Assembly (NCBI GenBank): GCA_903862955.1
Contig: CAIPAH010000003.1
Location: forward strand, 232,045 to 296,044
Length of the DNA stretch: 64,000 nucleotides
Reading direction: 5' to 3'
DNA from: an uncultured Opitutia bacterium
GTDB taxonomy: Bacteria; Verrucomicrobiota; Verrucomicrobiia; Opitutales; Opitutaceae
Shown in pieces: positions 17,253 to 25,833 of the stretch (position 1 is the stretch's first letter; every line of letters starts with the position of its first letter). Made by a program: the position numbers and the translations under genes. The notes beneath the pieces were generated by a model. The model was given only the letters and a program-made list of their open reading frames with translations. It did not search any database and was not told the DNA's origin.

Positions 17253-17354
17253 TTACTTCTTCTTGGAAAGGGCGGCCTTGTCGCGAGCCCGGCGACGCTT
17301 CATGTAGGCGGCGCGGCGTTTACGTTTGATGATCTTGTTGAGTTGTTGGCCCAT
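17253..17354 (-). CDS. Very small, strongly basic protein (33 residues)
   Basis: The reading frame from ATG 17354 encodes MGQQLNKIIKRKRRAAYMKR followed by RRARDKAALSKKK. About half the residues are Lys or Arg. Such composition and size are typical of small ribosome-associated or nucleic-acid-binding proteins, but it is not bS21, bTHX, bL34 or bL36 by pattern. The gene sits in its own unit: 47 bases after the Rsm22-like gene and followed by a strong terminator. The sequence just before the ATG is pyrimidine-rich with no purine-rich ribosome binding site. A real gene is likely; its function is unknown. Confidence 0.65.
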   Translation of the reverse strand: MGQQLNKIIKRKRRAAYMKRRRARDKAALSKKK

Positions 17355-17401
17355 GGGTGTGGTGAAGTGAAAGGGGCAGCATCCGGGTCGGGGCGGGCGA
17401 G

Positions 17402-18382
17402 TCAAGTTTCCACTCCAAGAATCGAGTCGCCCTCCCGCCGCCAGCGATAGACCAGCGGCGCCTTGGTCCGCTCCAATTCCTTGAAAAGCGCGGGGTCGGC
17501 GCGCTTGGGCAGGGTGAGCTCGGCGAGCCCGGTGGCGTCGCAGTTGAGGACGCGCGCGTAAGGCTTGAAGTGCTCCACCCGTCCGATGACGTGAGACAGC
17601 CCGGGAGGTTCCTCCAGCGTCCGGCGATCGAGGACGAGGAAGGAATAGGGCAGGCTGCGGAGGTCGATGCCGGCGCGCTGGCCGAATTTCACCCAATTCG
17701 AGTCGGCGAAGATCAGCGATGGCGGCGGGGCGAAATGATGGCACCAGTCGCGCTCGTTGCCGGGCGAGAGGATCGGGCAGGCCCGCTGGTGGGTGCAGGG
17801 TGCGACCACTTGGAAGTGCGGCCGGAACTCCTCGCGCCAGGTGCCCAAGGCGCGGCTGACGGCGGAGGTGCCGGGCTCGACCCAGATCACCGCTTCTGCA
17901 CGTGCGAGCAGGGCGCGCAGCGCGGCGAGTCCGTCAGGGGAAAGCTCATTCAGGACGTGGCTGACGAGCAGCAGGCCGATGGGCTCGGTGGACGCGAGCA
18001 AGCCGGGGGTGGCCTGGGCGACGTCGAGTTTGGGAAACTCCCGGCTGGCGGCGTCGGCGGCGAAGTCGCACGCCAAAGGCGAGTAATCCCAGAACGAGAG
18101 CGAGTCGAACTGGTCGGCCCTGAAAAAAGAAATCACCCGCCGCGCCGCGATGCCGCTGCCGCAGCCCCAATCCAACACGGAGCGGCTGGCGGGTTTCCAG
18201 CCGCGCAGCTTCAGCTCCCAGAGCACCTGGTCCCATTTCCAGCCGATGCGCTCGCCATACGTGAAATCGTAGCTGGCGAGATCGCTGGCGGATTTCCAGT
18301 AGGGTCCGCTGCTGGCAGCGCCATCCAGGAATCCCGCGCGCAACCGGTCGAGCGCCGGCCAGTCGAGTTCCTCCCAAGTCAT
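17402..18382 (-). CDS. Rsm22-like ribosomal small-subunit methyltransferase family protein
   Basis: A 326-residue protein. The SAM-binding loop is SVLDWGCGSGIAARRV at about residue 70, with VSHVLNELSPDGL as motif IV. The family hallmark is the cysteine cluster CTHQRACPILSPGNERDWCH, which in Rsm22 relatives (mitochondrial METTL17) binds a metal or Fe-S cluster. FLVLDRR follows. Rsm22 family proteins act in small-subunit assembly; bacterial members are mostly uncharacterised. It is the last of six close-packed minus-strand genes before the small basic protein gene. Confidence 0.8.
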   Translation of the reverse strand: MTWEELDWPALDRLRAGFLDGAASSGPYWKSASDLASYDFTYGERIGWKWDQVLWELKLRGWKPASRSVLDWGCGSGIAARRVISFFRADQFDSLSFWDYSPLACDFAADAASREFPKLDVAQATPGLLASTEPIGLLLVSHVLNELSPDGLAALRALLARAEAVIWVEPGTSAVSRALGTWREEFRPHFQVVAPCTHQRACPILSPGNERDWCHHFAPPPSLIFADSNWVKFGQRAGIDLRSLPYSFLVLDRRTLEEPPGLSHVIGRVEHFKPYARVLNCDATGLAELTLPKRADPALFKELERTKAPLVYRWRREGDSILGVET

Positions 18383-18407
18383 GGCGTCGGGAAAATGGGG
18401 CGGCGAG

Positions 18408-19580
18408 TCATGGGACGAGGCTCACGCCGAGGTGGGTGGCAAGCTGCTGGGAGCGGATGCCGTAGAACGCGGCGAATTCGCGCAGGCGGGACGCGGCCGC
18501 GGCGTCGCCGGGCGGGCGGGACTTGATGGCGGCAATCATGAGGTTCTTGGCGGTGTGCGCGGTGGAGATGAACTCGAAGACCTTGGTCTTGTAGCCCGCC
18601 CACTCGAGCAGCTCGGCGCGCAGGGCGTCGGTGACGAACTCCGCCTGGCGCTCCTGAAAAATACCGTGGCGCAGCGCGTCGGCGAGCACCGCGGGCGCGC
18701 GGAGTTGTGCGCGAAGTTCCTTTTGGCAGCAGGGAGAAACTACGATCAGCGAGGCGCCGGCAGCAATGCCCTTGGCCAGGGCGTCGTCGGTGGCGGTGTC
18801 GCAGGCGTGCAGCGCGATGAGGATGTCGACGGAAGCCAGCGGCGTGTCGGCGATGGAGCCGGCGGTGAAAATCAGCCCGGGCGCGAGCCCGTTCTCAAGG
18901 GCGACGCGATTGCAAAGCTCGACCAGCTCGGCGCGGGTCTCGACGCCCTGCACGCGGGCGCGAGTGCTGAGGAGGGCGCTGACGGCGAAGGTCAGGTACC
19001 CTTTACCGGAACCCATGTCGGCCACCTTGAGCGGGCGGTCGGTGGGGAGTGTCGCCTCGGCCAGCAGGTGGCCGAGCAACTCGGCGAACTTCTGGATCTG
19101 GCGAAACTTGTCCGCCATGCCCTCGCGCGGCTGGCCGCGCTCGTTGGTGACGCCAAGACTCCGCAGCCACGGGGCGGTCGCCGGAATGACATGCGTCTTG
19201 ATGCGATCGTGCGGCGCCGGCGCCTCGCGGACGCCGGTGACCTGTTTGACGCGGAGTTTGGCCTGACCGTCCGGCTGACATTCCAGCTGGGCAGTCTGCG
19301 TGTCGGTAAACAGATGCGCATCGAGAAAATCACTACCGACGAGCGGTTCGAGCAGCGCCAGGGCGGCCGCGGGCAGGTGATTCTTCGTGATGTCACGGGT
19401 GGGGTGGCGCCAGACGAAGGTGAGGTGGGGGACGTTTTTCAACGTCACGGGCCGCACGAACAGGTTTTGCAGCGTGGCGTCGGTGCCGCGGTGCTTGCCC
19501 AGGGTGAGCTTCGTCAGCGTGCCGGCGTCGATGGCGGTGCGCAGCAAATCAAGAAAGAGGTCGCGGGCGGAGGCAGGCAT
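18408..19580 (-). CDS. SAM-dependent methyltransferase (GSTCD/METTL25-type domain)
   Basis: A 390-residue protein. The methyltransferase domain is in the C-terminal half: VADMGSGKGYLTFAVSALL (motif I), VQGVETRAELVELC, LIALHACDTATDDAL and IVVSPCCQKEL. The HACDTATD and SPCC motifs place it with GSTCD/METTL25-like methyltransferases. The N-terminal 160 residues have TLGKHRG and FVWRHPTRDITKN, which may be an RNA-binding region. The substrate is unknown; neighbourhood with an Rsm22-like gene makes rRNA or tRNA plausible but unproven. It starts three bases after the upstream membrane-protein gene stops. Confidence 0.75.
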   Translation of the reverse strand: MPASARDLFLDLLRTAIDAGTLTKLTLGKHRGTDATLQNLFVRPVTLKNVPHLTFVWRHPTRDITKNHLPAAALALLEPLVGSDFLDAHLFTDTQTAQLECQPDGQAKLRVKQVTGVREAPAPHDRIKTHVIPATAPWLRSLGVTNERGQPREGMADKFRQIQKFAELLGHLLAEATLPTDRPLKVADMGSGKGYLTFAVSALLSTRARVQGVETRAELVELCNRVALENGLAPGLIFTAGSIADTPLASVDILIALHACDTATDDALAKGIAAGASLIVVSPCCQKELRAQLRAPAVLADALRHGIFQERQAEFVTDALRAELLEWAGYKTKVFEFISTAHTAKNLMIAAIKSRPPGDAAAASRLREFAAFYGIRSQQLATHLGVSLVP

Positions 19581-19583
19581 GGT

Positions 19584-21053
19584 TCAATGAAGCGAAAGCG
19601 GTTCGACGTAATAGTCGAGCGGCGTGCGTTGCCACCAATGGCCGTTCCTCGCCCGCTCGGCAGCGTCGGTGAAGTGATATTCGTAACGGACGATCCGCAG
19701 GTAGCGGGGCGGGTGGTCGGGAAACGGGTTGGTGGCAAAGAGGGCCAAGACCTCCGGGGTGCCGCGGAGCAGGTGCTCGCAGAGTGGGTAAATCCAGGGA
19801 TTCTGGCGCGGGTCCTCGAGGGCGGCGAACCAGAGTTGCCAGTCGAGGCGCGGCTGCAGCGGCGCGATGAAATCGGGGCGGCGGGACAGGTCGCCGGGCT
19901 TGTGCGGGAGTTCGTAGGCGCGCCACTCGCGCCGATCATCGCTGCCCTCGATGATGAGTTCGGGTCGCGTCGTCGTCATCACCGCGAAAAGGCCGTAGCT
20001 GTTCAGGCTGCGGAACGGGTCGAGCACGCGGTCCATCGTCCAGAACGCCGCAGGCACGCCCGTGCCGCGGGTGAGGCGGGCGGAGCCTTGGAGCAGCGTG
20101 ACAATGACCACAAACACCGCAACCGGCCGAAGGAGCCAGCGGGGCGCGGGACGCGTGACGGCGTTCGTGAGGGGAGCGCGACGCAGCCGGCGGGTCCAAC
20201 ACGCGTCGTCGAAGCACAGCAGGCAGAGGACGATCGCGAGCAAGTCGAAGAACGTGTAATTTCCGGTGAGAAAAATGAGTGTCAGGAGAGTGATGATGGT
20301 CACGACTCCCGTATGGCGCAGCCGGCGGGGCGCGAAGATCAGGAAGGGAGCGACCAGCTCGATGACGAACATCAGTGCGCAGCAGCCCTGATGGGCCCAG
20401 AGCGGGAGGTGGCTGAAATACCAGGCGACCGGCGTGGGCAGCGGCTGTGTCTCGTAATGGAACACGAGCGCGGTGAGGTTGCGCCAAGTTGGGTCGCCGC
20501 TCGCGAGCTTTACCGCGCCCGAGAGAAACATCAGCCGGAACAACAGCCACCACAGCAGCCAGCGCGCGACCCGGGGCGGTTCGGCGGGACGCCACAGCGG
20601 GAACCAGGTCCAGGGCGCGAGCAGCACCGCGAGCAGCGTCGTCTCCAGCAGCAGCGAGTCCCACTGGAACCCAAAGAAAACCTGCCCGGCGGTCACCAGC
20701 GAGAGATAGCAGGCCCACAACAGCACGAGGCAAAGCGCGGGGGTGATGCCGGCGAACAGCAGGGCGGCGAGGATAATTCCGGCGACGCACAGCACGTGAA
20801 GAAACCAACCGCTGCCACCGAGCCAACACAGCGACGGGAGCTGCCTCCACGCGCTAGGACCCAGTTGCTCCCGGGCAGCTTGAAAAAAAGCGCCGGCGGG
20901 CGAGATCCCGTGCGGACCGATGAGGCCGGGCAATTGCATCCAATAGGACGCGAACGCGACGAGATGGATCAGGGCCAGTCCGCGCAGGAAGACCCATGCC
21001 GACAGGGCGAACTGGTCGCGTCCGTCGGGGACGGCCCCGGGGGTGGAGTGCAT
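19584..21053 (-). CDS. Lipase maturation factor (LMF1)-like membrane protein
   Basis: A 489-residue multi-pass protein with about ten hydrophobic segments. Family-like motifs include RGLALIHLVAFASYWMQL, GLIGPHGISPAG, FGFQWDSLLLETTLLAVLLA, FRLMFLSGAVKL and FHYETQPLPTPVAWY. The soluble tail has RPELIIEGSDDRREWRAYEL and RLDWQLWFAAL, both typical of LMF1. In vertebrates LMF1 is needed for lipase folding in the ER; the bacterial role is unknown. It follows the NMT1-type binding protein by 37 bases and precedes a methyltransferase by three, in what looks like one transcript. Confidence 0.82.
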   Translation of the reverse strand: MHSTPGAVPDGRDQFALSAWVFLRGLALIHLVAFASYWMQLPGLIGPHGISPAGAFFQAAREQLGPSAWRQLPSLCWLGGSGWFLHVLCVAGIILAALLFAGITPALCLVLLWACYLSLVTAGQVFFGFQWDSLLLETTLLAVLLAPWTWFPLWRPAEPPRVARWLLWWLLFRLMFLSGAVKLASGDPTWRNLTALVFHYETQPLPTPVAWYFSHLPLWAHQGCCALMFVIELVAPFLIFAPRRLRHTGVVTIITLLTLIFLTGNYTFFDLLAIVLCLLCFDDACWTRRLRRAPLTNAVTRPAPRWLLRPVAVFVVIVTLLQGSARLTRGTGVPAAFWTMDRVLDPFRSLNSYGLFAVMTTTRPELIIEGSDDRREWRAYELPHKPGDLSRRPDFIAPLQPRLDWQLWFAALEDPRQNPWIYPLCEHLLRGTPEVLALFATNPFPDHPPRYLRIVRYEYHFTDAAERARNGHWWQRTPLDYYVEPLSLH

Positions 21054-21090
21054 GGCGGCGTCCTTGCTGGCGCAGGGCCGGGAGACGTGC

Positions 21091-22056
21091 TTACGGCAGA
21101 AACTCCGTCGTCATGACGCTGGCGGCGGTGAGCTTACCGGCGGGCAGGATCCCGAGGTCCTCGAGCTGTTTGATTTGGGTGGTGAAGCGGGCGGGATCGA
21201 GGCGTCCGACTTGGCTTAGGCCGCCGCCGGCACCGCGGCCGGTGACGAGTTTTTCGTCGATGATCATCTGGCGGGAAAACTTCATGAACTCGTCGGTGTT
21301 GTTCGAATTGGCCTGCTTGAGTGCCACGTGGGCCGGGGCCGGGTCGCCGGTGACGTAATCCTGCCAGCCCCGGACGTAGGCGCGCATGAAGGCCTTGAGT
21401 TCGGCGGGATGTTCGCGGGCGAACTTGTGATTCGTGATGAGCACCGCGTAGGCGCGGAAACCGGCGTCCCAAGTCGAGAGGAAGCGCGGCATCTGGCCGC
21501 CGGCTTTCACGATGTGGTAGGGCTCGGCGATGAAGTAGCCCTGCTGGATGGCCTCCTTGTTGCCCATGAAGGCGGCGACGGAGAAATTCTGCGGGACCAC
21601 GCTGACGGTGAGGCCGTATTTCTTCTGGAGGAATTTGAGGAAGGCCCACTCCGGCCGCGCGATGATGGACTTGCCCTGGAGGTCCTCAAATTTGCGGACG
21701 GGGCTGCCGGCGTTGACCAGCAGGCCGGAGGGATCGTCTTGGAAGACGGCCGCGAACTGCACGATGGGCAGCCCCTCGGCCTGTTGCAGGAGGGTGTTGG
21801 TGCTGTCGGCCTGGCCGATATCCGCCTGACCTGTGGCCACGCGCGGCATGACGAAGGCATTGGGGCCGCCGGGCACGAGGGTGACGTCGAGGCCTTCATC
21901 CCGGAAAAAGCCGCGCGCCAGGGCCTGGTAGAGCCCGCCGTGTTCCGGTTCGGCCACCCAGTCGAGTTGGACGGTGACTTTCGTCAGGGGTTTGTCGGCC
22001 GCGCGCGCGGCGGTCGCGAGCGCGAGGGTGAAGGCAAGGAGGAGGAGTTTTTTCAT
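21091..22056 (-). CDS. NMT1/THI5-like ABC transporter substrate-binding protein
   Basis: A 321-residue periplasmic protein with a signal peptide (KKLLLLAFTLALATAARA). The mature part starts with VTVQLDWVAEPEHGGLYQAL, the NMT1/THI5 signature seen in binding proteins for pyrimidine thiamin precursors, aromatic sulfonates and nitrate-type ligands. GGPNAFVMPRVATGQADIGQ and IVQFAAVFQDDPSGLL support the fold. It is the third gene of an ATPase-permease-binding protein operon. The ligand could be a hydroxymethylpyrimidine or formylaminopyrimidine, but no THI-box riboswitch was found upstream of the operon. Confidence 0.82.
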   Translation of the reverse strand: MKKLLLLAFTLALATAARAADKPLTKVTVQLDWVAEPEHGGLYQALARGFFRDEGLDVTLVPGGPNAFVMPRVATGQADIGQADSTNTLLQQAEGLPIVQFAAVFQDDPSGLLVNAGSPVRKFEDLQGKSIIARPEWAFLKFLQKKYGLTVSVVPQNFSVAAFMGNKEAIQQGYFIAEPYHIVKAGGQMPRFLSTWDAGFRAYAVLITNHKFAREHPAELKAFMRAYVRGWQDYVTGDPAPAHVALKQANSNNTDEFMKFSRQMIIDEKLVTGRGAGGGLSQVGRLDPARFTTQIKQLEDLGILPAGKLTAASVMTTEFLP

Positions 22057-22063
22057 GGGAAGA

Positions 22064-22855
22064 TCAGTTGTCGGTGCGTTCGTAGGAATCGTGCCAGTGG
22101 TGCAGGCTTAGCCAGCTCAGGCTAAGCACAAGCGCGACGAAGACAAAGCCCAGCACGCAGGTGACCGCCGCGGTGGCGAACAGGGCGGGGTATTTCGCCT
22201 GGCTGGAGTAGATGATGGCTTGGAAACCGAGCCCGCCGCCGTCGCCGGCGGAGCTGCCGGCCGTGTAGTCGCCCACCAGAGCACCGATCGGCGCGAGCGT
22301 CGCGGCGATGCGCAGGCCGGTGAAGAAATACGGCAGGGCGGCCGGGGCGCGGAGCAGGAAGATTTCCTGCGGGCGGCTGGCGCGATACATGCGGAAGAGC
22401 TCGACGAGGTTGCGGTCGGTCGAGACGAGTCCCTGCGTCGTGTTCACGACGAGCGGAAAGAAACAGATCAGAAACGTGATCACGACGACGCTTTTGAGGC
22501 CCGGTCCCACCCAGAGCACGAGGATGGGAGCGAAGATGATCACCGGGATCATCTGCAGCATCATCAGGTAGGGATAGAAGCTGATCCGCACGAGCGACGA
22601 GACGGAGAGTGCGAGGGCAAACGCGGAACTGACGAGCGTCGCGAACAGGAAACCCAGCAGCGCACCCTCGGCGGTGTTGAGGGCGGCCCGGCCCAGTTCA
22701 GTGCCGTTGGCCTGGAAGCTGGCGATGATCTCACCGGGCGTCGGCAGGAGAAAGCGCATTTCCTCCGACATCGAGAAGCGCACGGCATACCAGATCGCGA
22801 CAAACAACGCGCCGGTGATGGCGGGGAGCAGGATGTTGAGGGTGCGCTTCGACAT
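22064..22855 (-). CDS. ABC transporter permease (NMT1/taurine type)
   Basis: A 263-residue inner-membrane permease with about six hydrophobic segments. The cytoplasmic coupling motif is GLRIAATLAPIGALVGDYTAG, matching the EAA-loop region of SsuC/TauC/ThiX-like permeases. It shares one nucleotide with the stop of the ATPase gene and ends eight bases before the binding-protein gene. It forms the channel of the importer. Confidence 0.88.
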   Translation of the reverse strand: MSKRTLNILLPAITGALFVAIWYAVRFSMSEEMRFLLPTPGEIIASFQANGTELGRAALNTAEGALLGFLFATLVSSAFALALSVSSLVRISFYPYLMMLQMIPVIIFAPILVLWVGPGLKSVVVITFLICFFPLVVNTTQGLVSTDRNLVELFRMYRASRPQEIFLLRAPAALPYFFTGLRIAATLAPIGALVGDYTAGSSAGDGGGLGFQAIIYSSQAKYPALFATAAVTCVLGFVFVALVLSLSWLSLHHWHDSYERTDN

Positions 22856-23625
22856 CAGGCCGGAGTGGTTTCGACGGAGCGGAGGAGACCGGAAACCTCG
22901 GCGACGAGGTCGTGGTATTCGCGGGAAAGCCGGGTGGCCTCGGTGCGCGGGTAGGCGAACGGGACGGCGATCTCCGTGTGGCTGCGGCCCGGATTGGCTG
23001 ACATCACGACGATGCGGTTCGAGAGGAACACGGCCTCAGCGACGGAGTGCGTGACGAAAAAGGCGGTCCAGGCTTGCGACTGGCGGATGGCGAGCAGTTC
23101 CTCGTTGAGGTGTTCGCGGGTCATCTCGTCGAGGGCCCCGAACGGCTCGTCCAGGAGGAGAATTTTGGGCGCGAGCGACAGGGCGCGGGCGATGGAGACG
23201 CGCATTTTCTGTCCGCCGGAAAGCTGGCGCGGGTAGGCGCTGGCCCGGTCGCCGAGGCGGACAAGCTCGAGGACGCGGTCACGCGTGGCGCGGCATTCGG
23301 CGGCCGCGACGCCGCGCAGTTTCAGGGGCACCTCGACATTGCGGGCGATCGTGAGCCACGGCAGCAGGGTGGGTTCCTGGAAGATGAAGGCGAGTTCCGC
23401 GGCGGCCTGGTCAGGCGTGCGGCCGTCCACGTGCAGATGACCGCCGGTGACCGGGCTGAGGCCGGCGATCAGCCGGAGGAGGGTGGATTTGCCGCACCCG
23501 CTGGGGCCTATCAGGCTGATGAAATCGCCCGCGCGGGCGTCCAGCCTGAGGCCATCGAGCACGAGCGGACCGTCGCCGTAGCGCTTGGAGACGTCGTGGA
23601 TTTCAACGATGGGCGTCGCAGCCAT
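22855..23625 (-). CDS. ABC transporter ATP-binding protein (SsuB/TauB/ThiZ type)
   Basis: A 256-residue ATPase. Walker A is GPSGCGKSTLLRLIAG, the Q-loop IFQEPTLLPWLT, the signature RQLSGGQKMRVSIARAL, Walker B ILLLDEPFGALD and the switch His in FFVTHSVAEAVFLS. The LLPWLT Q-loop and the size are those of nitrate/sulfonate/pyrimidine importers. It is the first gene of the operon; 71 bases separate it from the preceding TPR gene. Confidence 0.92.
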   Translation of the reverse strand: MAATPIVEIHDVSKRYGDGPLVLDGLRLDARAGDFISLIGPSGCGKSTLLRLIAGLSPVTGGHLHVDGRTPDQAAAELAFIFQEPTLLPWLTIARNVEVPLKLRGVAAAECRATRDRVLELVRLGDRASAYPRQLSGGQKMRVSIARALSLAPKILLLDEPFGALDEMTREHLNEELLAIRQSQAWTAFFVTHSVAEAVFLSNRIVVMSANPGRSHTEIAVPFAYPRTEATRLSREYHDLVAEVSGLLRSVETTPA

Positions 23626-23696
23626 TGGGGCGCGAACTTAGGCGCGACCGGAACGAGCGCAACCCCCACCTTCGCCAAGGTTACGACGGGCAAGGC

Positions 23697-24557
23697 TCAC
23701 TTCAGCTTGGCGAGCGCCTCGGTCAGCTGGGGGAAGTTGGGATCGTCCTTGAGCCCGGCCTCGTAGTGCGCGCGGGCGCCGGCGGGGTCGCCGCGCTTTT
23801 CCGCGATGTTGCCGAGGCGCCATTGGACGGCGGCGTGTCCGGGTTCACCTTTTCCGGGGGGAAGCTCGAGGCAGCGTTTCAGGGTCTGCTCGCCCCGCTC
23901 GAGGCGGAGGCCGGTCTGCGCGGCGGTGCGGCCGATGGAATAGAGCGAGAGGTAGTTGTCCGGCGCGGTCTTGAGCACATCCTCGAAGGTCCGGAATGCC
24001 TCGTCGTATTTCTTCTCCACGAGATAAAGCTGACCGTAAACCTGCGCGCCCATGAGGGGATCGCGCTTCTTGATCTCCGCCGCCTGCTCGTAGGCCTTGC
24101 TCAGCCCGCCGCCGACGAAGGTCGGGGCTTGGCGGTAGTAGGTGACCAGCCCGTTCCGCGCCATGAGGTTGTTGGGGTCGAGCGCGACGGATTTCTCGAG
24201 CGCGGCCTGGCACTTCTTGGCGAGGCCGATCTGGGAGAACAGGCCGGCTTTGCCCGCAGCGCTGCCGTAGGCGTCACCCAGGTCGAGGAAGTATTCGGAG
24301 TTGCTGGGCGCGAGGGACGTCGCCTGCTCGAGTTGGCGCACGGCTTCGTCCGTGTCGGAGCGGCGCTTGGCGATCATGCCGAGATAGTAATGCGCCTCGG
24401 CATTGCCGGGTTCGGCGGCGACGATCTTATCGAACGCGGCCCGCGCGTCGGGGTATTGCTTGGCCTTGAACAGCGCGATGGCGGCCTCGTTGGGCGTCTC
24501 GGCGGCGGCGAGGGCGAAGGTGCAGACAAAGAGGAGGATCAGGCGGCGGAGGGGCAT
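23697..24557 (-). CDS. Exported TPR protein downstream of a MacAB-type efflux operon
   Basis: A 286-residue protein with a signal peptide (LRRLILLFVCTFALAAAE) and five or more TPR units (for example NAEAHYYLGMIAKRRSDTDE, HAAVQWRLGNIAEKRGDPAG). It is predicted periplasmic. It follows the MacB-type permease by 50 bases on the same strand, so it may be the fourth gene of that operon and could scaffold or regulate the export complex. The start at 24557 is chosen for the signal peptide. Confidence 0.78.
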   Translation of the reverse strand: MPLRRLILLFVCTFALAAAETPNEAAIALFKAKQYPDARAAFDKIVAAEPGNAEAHYYLGMIAKRRSDTDEAVRQLEQATSLAPSNSEYFLDLGDAYGSAAGKAGLFSQIGLAKKCQAALEKSVALDPNNLMARNGLVTYYRQAPTFVGGGLSKAYEQAAEIKKRDPLMGAQVYGQLYLVEKKYDEAFRTFEDVLKTAPDNYLSLYSIGRTAAQTGLRLERGEQTLKRCLELPPGKGEPGHAAVQWRLGNIAEKRGDPAGARAHYEAGLKDDPNFPQLTEALAKLK

Positions 24558-24607
24558 GCGGCGGCGGGAAGTTCGCCGGGAAAACTTTCCCGGGGCGACA
24601 CAAAAAA

Positions 24608-25822
24608 TCACTCGTAGCGGAGGGCGTCGATCGGGTCCAGCAACGAGGCCTTGCGGGCCGGGTAGAAGCCCGAGATCACGCCGACGCCGGCGCTGCCGAG
24701 GAACGCGCTGACGACAACGACCGGGGAGACGAGGGTGGGCCAGTGGTTGACGCGGGACAGCAGTTCGGAGGTGCCGATGCCGAGCAGGATGCCGAGCATC
24801 CCGCCGAACGCACTGAGGACGACCGCCTCGGTGAGGAACTGCAGCTGGATTTCGCTGCCGTGCGCGCCGACGGCGAGACGGATGCCGATCTCGCGGGTGC
24901 GTTCGGTGACCGAGACCAGCATGATGTTCATGATGCCGATGCCGCCGACGATGAGCGACACGCCGGCGATGGCGCCGAGGAGCAGGGTCATGGTCTTGGA
25001 GGTCGCGGTGGCGGCGATGGCGATTTCCTCCTGGTTGCGCACGGTGAAGTCGTCCGTCTGCTCCGTCGTGCGGTGCCGCTGCCGGAGCAGCTCGACGATG
25101 TCGTTTTGAGCCGTGGCAATGCCGTCGGCGCTGGCGGCCTGCGCGTTGATGGAGCGCAGCATGGTCTGCTTGGTCACCCGCTTCATGGCGCTGGTGTAGG
25201 GGACGATGACCAGATCGTCCTGATCCTGGCCCTGCACAGAGAGGCCCTTGGCAGACAGCACGCCGACGACCTTGAACGGCTGGTTGCGGATGCGGAGGGT
25301 CTGGCCGATGGGCGAGGAGTCGGGGTAGAGCTGGTTGACGATGGTTTGGCCGATAATGCAGACCTTGCCGACGCTGCGCACGTCGGAGTCGGTAAACATG
25401 TTGCCCTCCGCCAGCGGCCACTGCCGGATGCCCAGGTAATCGGCGCCCTCGCCGAGGACTTGGGTGGACCAGTTGAGGCCATTGGCGAGGACTTGCGCGC
25501 CGGTGCGCACCTCGGGACTTACGGCGATGATGTTCGTGAGTTGGTGCGAAATGGCATCAGCATCCTCGACGGTGAGCGTGCCCGCGCCGAAGGCGCCTGT
25601 CCGCGCGCCGCCCTGAGTGAGGCTGCCGGAGAAGATCAGCAGCACGTTCTCGCCGAGGGCCGCGATCTGGGACTCGACCATGGACTTGGCGCCGTTGCCG
25701 ATGCTGACCATGGCGATGACGGCCGCCACGCCGATGATGATGCCGAGCGCCGTCAGGACGGAACGCATGGCGTTGCGGCGGAGCGCTCGCAGGGAAACGG
25801 TGAAGGTGGAGCCGAGATGCAT
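24608..25822 (-). CDS. MacB-type ABC transporter permease (FtsX-like)
   Basis: A 404-residue protein with one N-terminal membrane helix (SVLTALGIIIGVAAVIAMV), a large periplasmic MacB-PCD domain and three C-terminal helices (FtsX domain). Conserved pieces are GNGAKSMVESQIAALGENVL, VGKVCIIGQTIV, MNIMLVSVTERTREIGIRLA and PARKASLLDPIDALRYE. Here the ATPase is a separate polypeptide, unlike E. coli MacB where both are fused. With the adaptor and ATPase it should form a tripartite-type exporter; no TolC partner is in the window. Confidence 0.92.
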   Translation of the reverse strand: MHLGSTFTVSLRALRRNAMRSVLTALGIIIGVAAVIAMVSIGNGAKSMVESQIAALGENVLLIFSGSLTQGGARTGAFGAGTLTVEDADAISHQLTNIIAVSPEVRTGAQVLANGLNWSTQVLGEGADYLGIRQWPLAEGNMFTDSDVRSVGKVCIIGQTIVNQLYPDSSPIGQTLRIRNQPFKVVGVLSAKGLSVQGQDQDDLVIVPYTSAMKRVTKQTMLRSINAQAASADGIATAQNDIVELLRQRHRTTEQTDDFTVRNQEEIAIAATATSKTMTLLLGAIAGVSLIVGGIGIMNIMLVSVTERTREIGIRLAVGAHGSEIQLQFLTEAVVLSAFGGMLGILLGIGTSELLSRVNHWPTLVSPVVVVSAFLGSAGVGVISGFYPARKASLLDPIDALRYE

Positions 25823-25833
25823 CGAGTGGTCGG

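Noticed and set aside
17253..17354. Ribosomal protein bS21 as identity of the small basic protein
   Set aside because: It is too short and lacks the bS21 N-terminal pattern; left as unknown.
18381..21116. A 911-codon open frame on the plus strand
   Set aside because: It is antisense to the Rsm22-like, methyltransferase and LMF1-like genes, all of which show family motifs. High GC content makes long spurious frames common here.
23626..23696. Possible THI-box (TPP) riboswitch before the NMT1-type transporter
   Set aside because: The gap is only 71 bases and no CUGAGA-type conserved core is visible, so the pyrimidine ligand is not supported by regulation.
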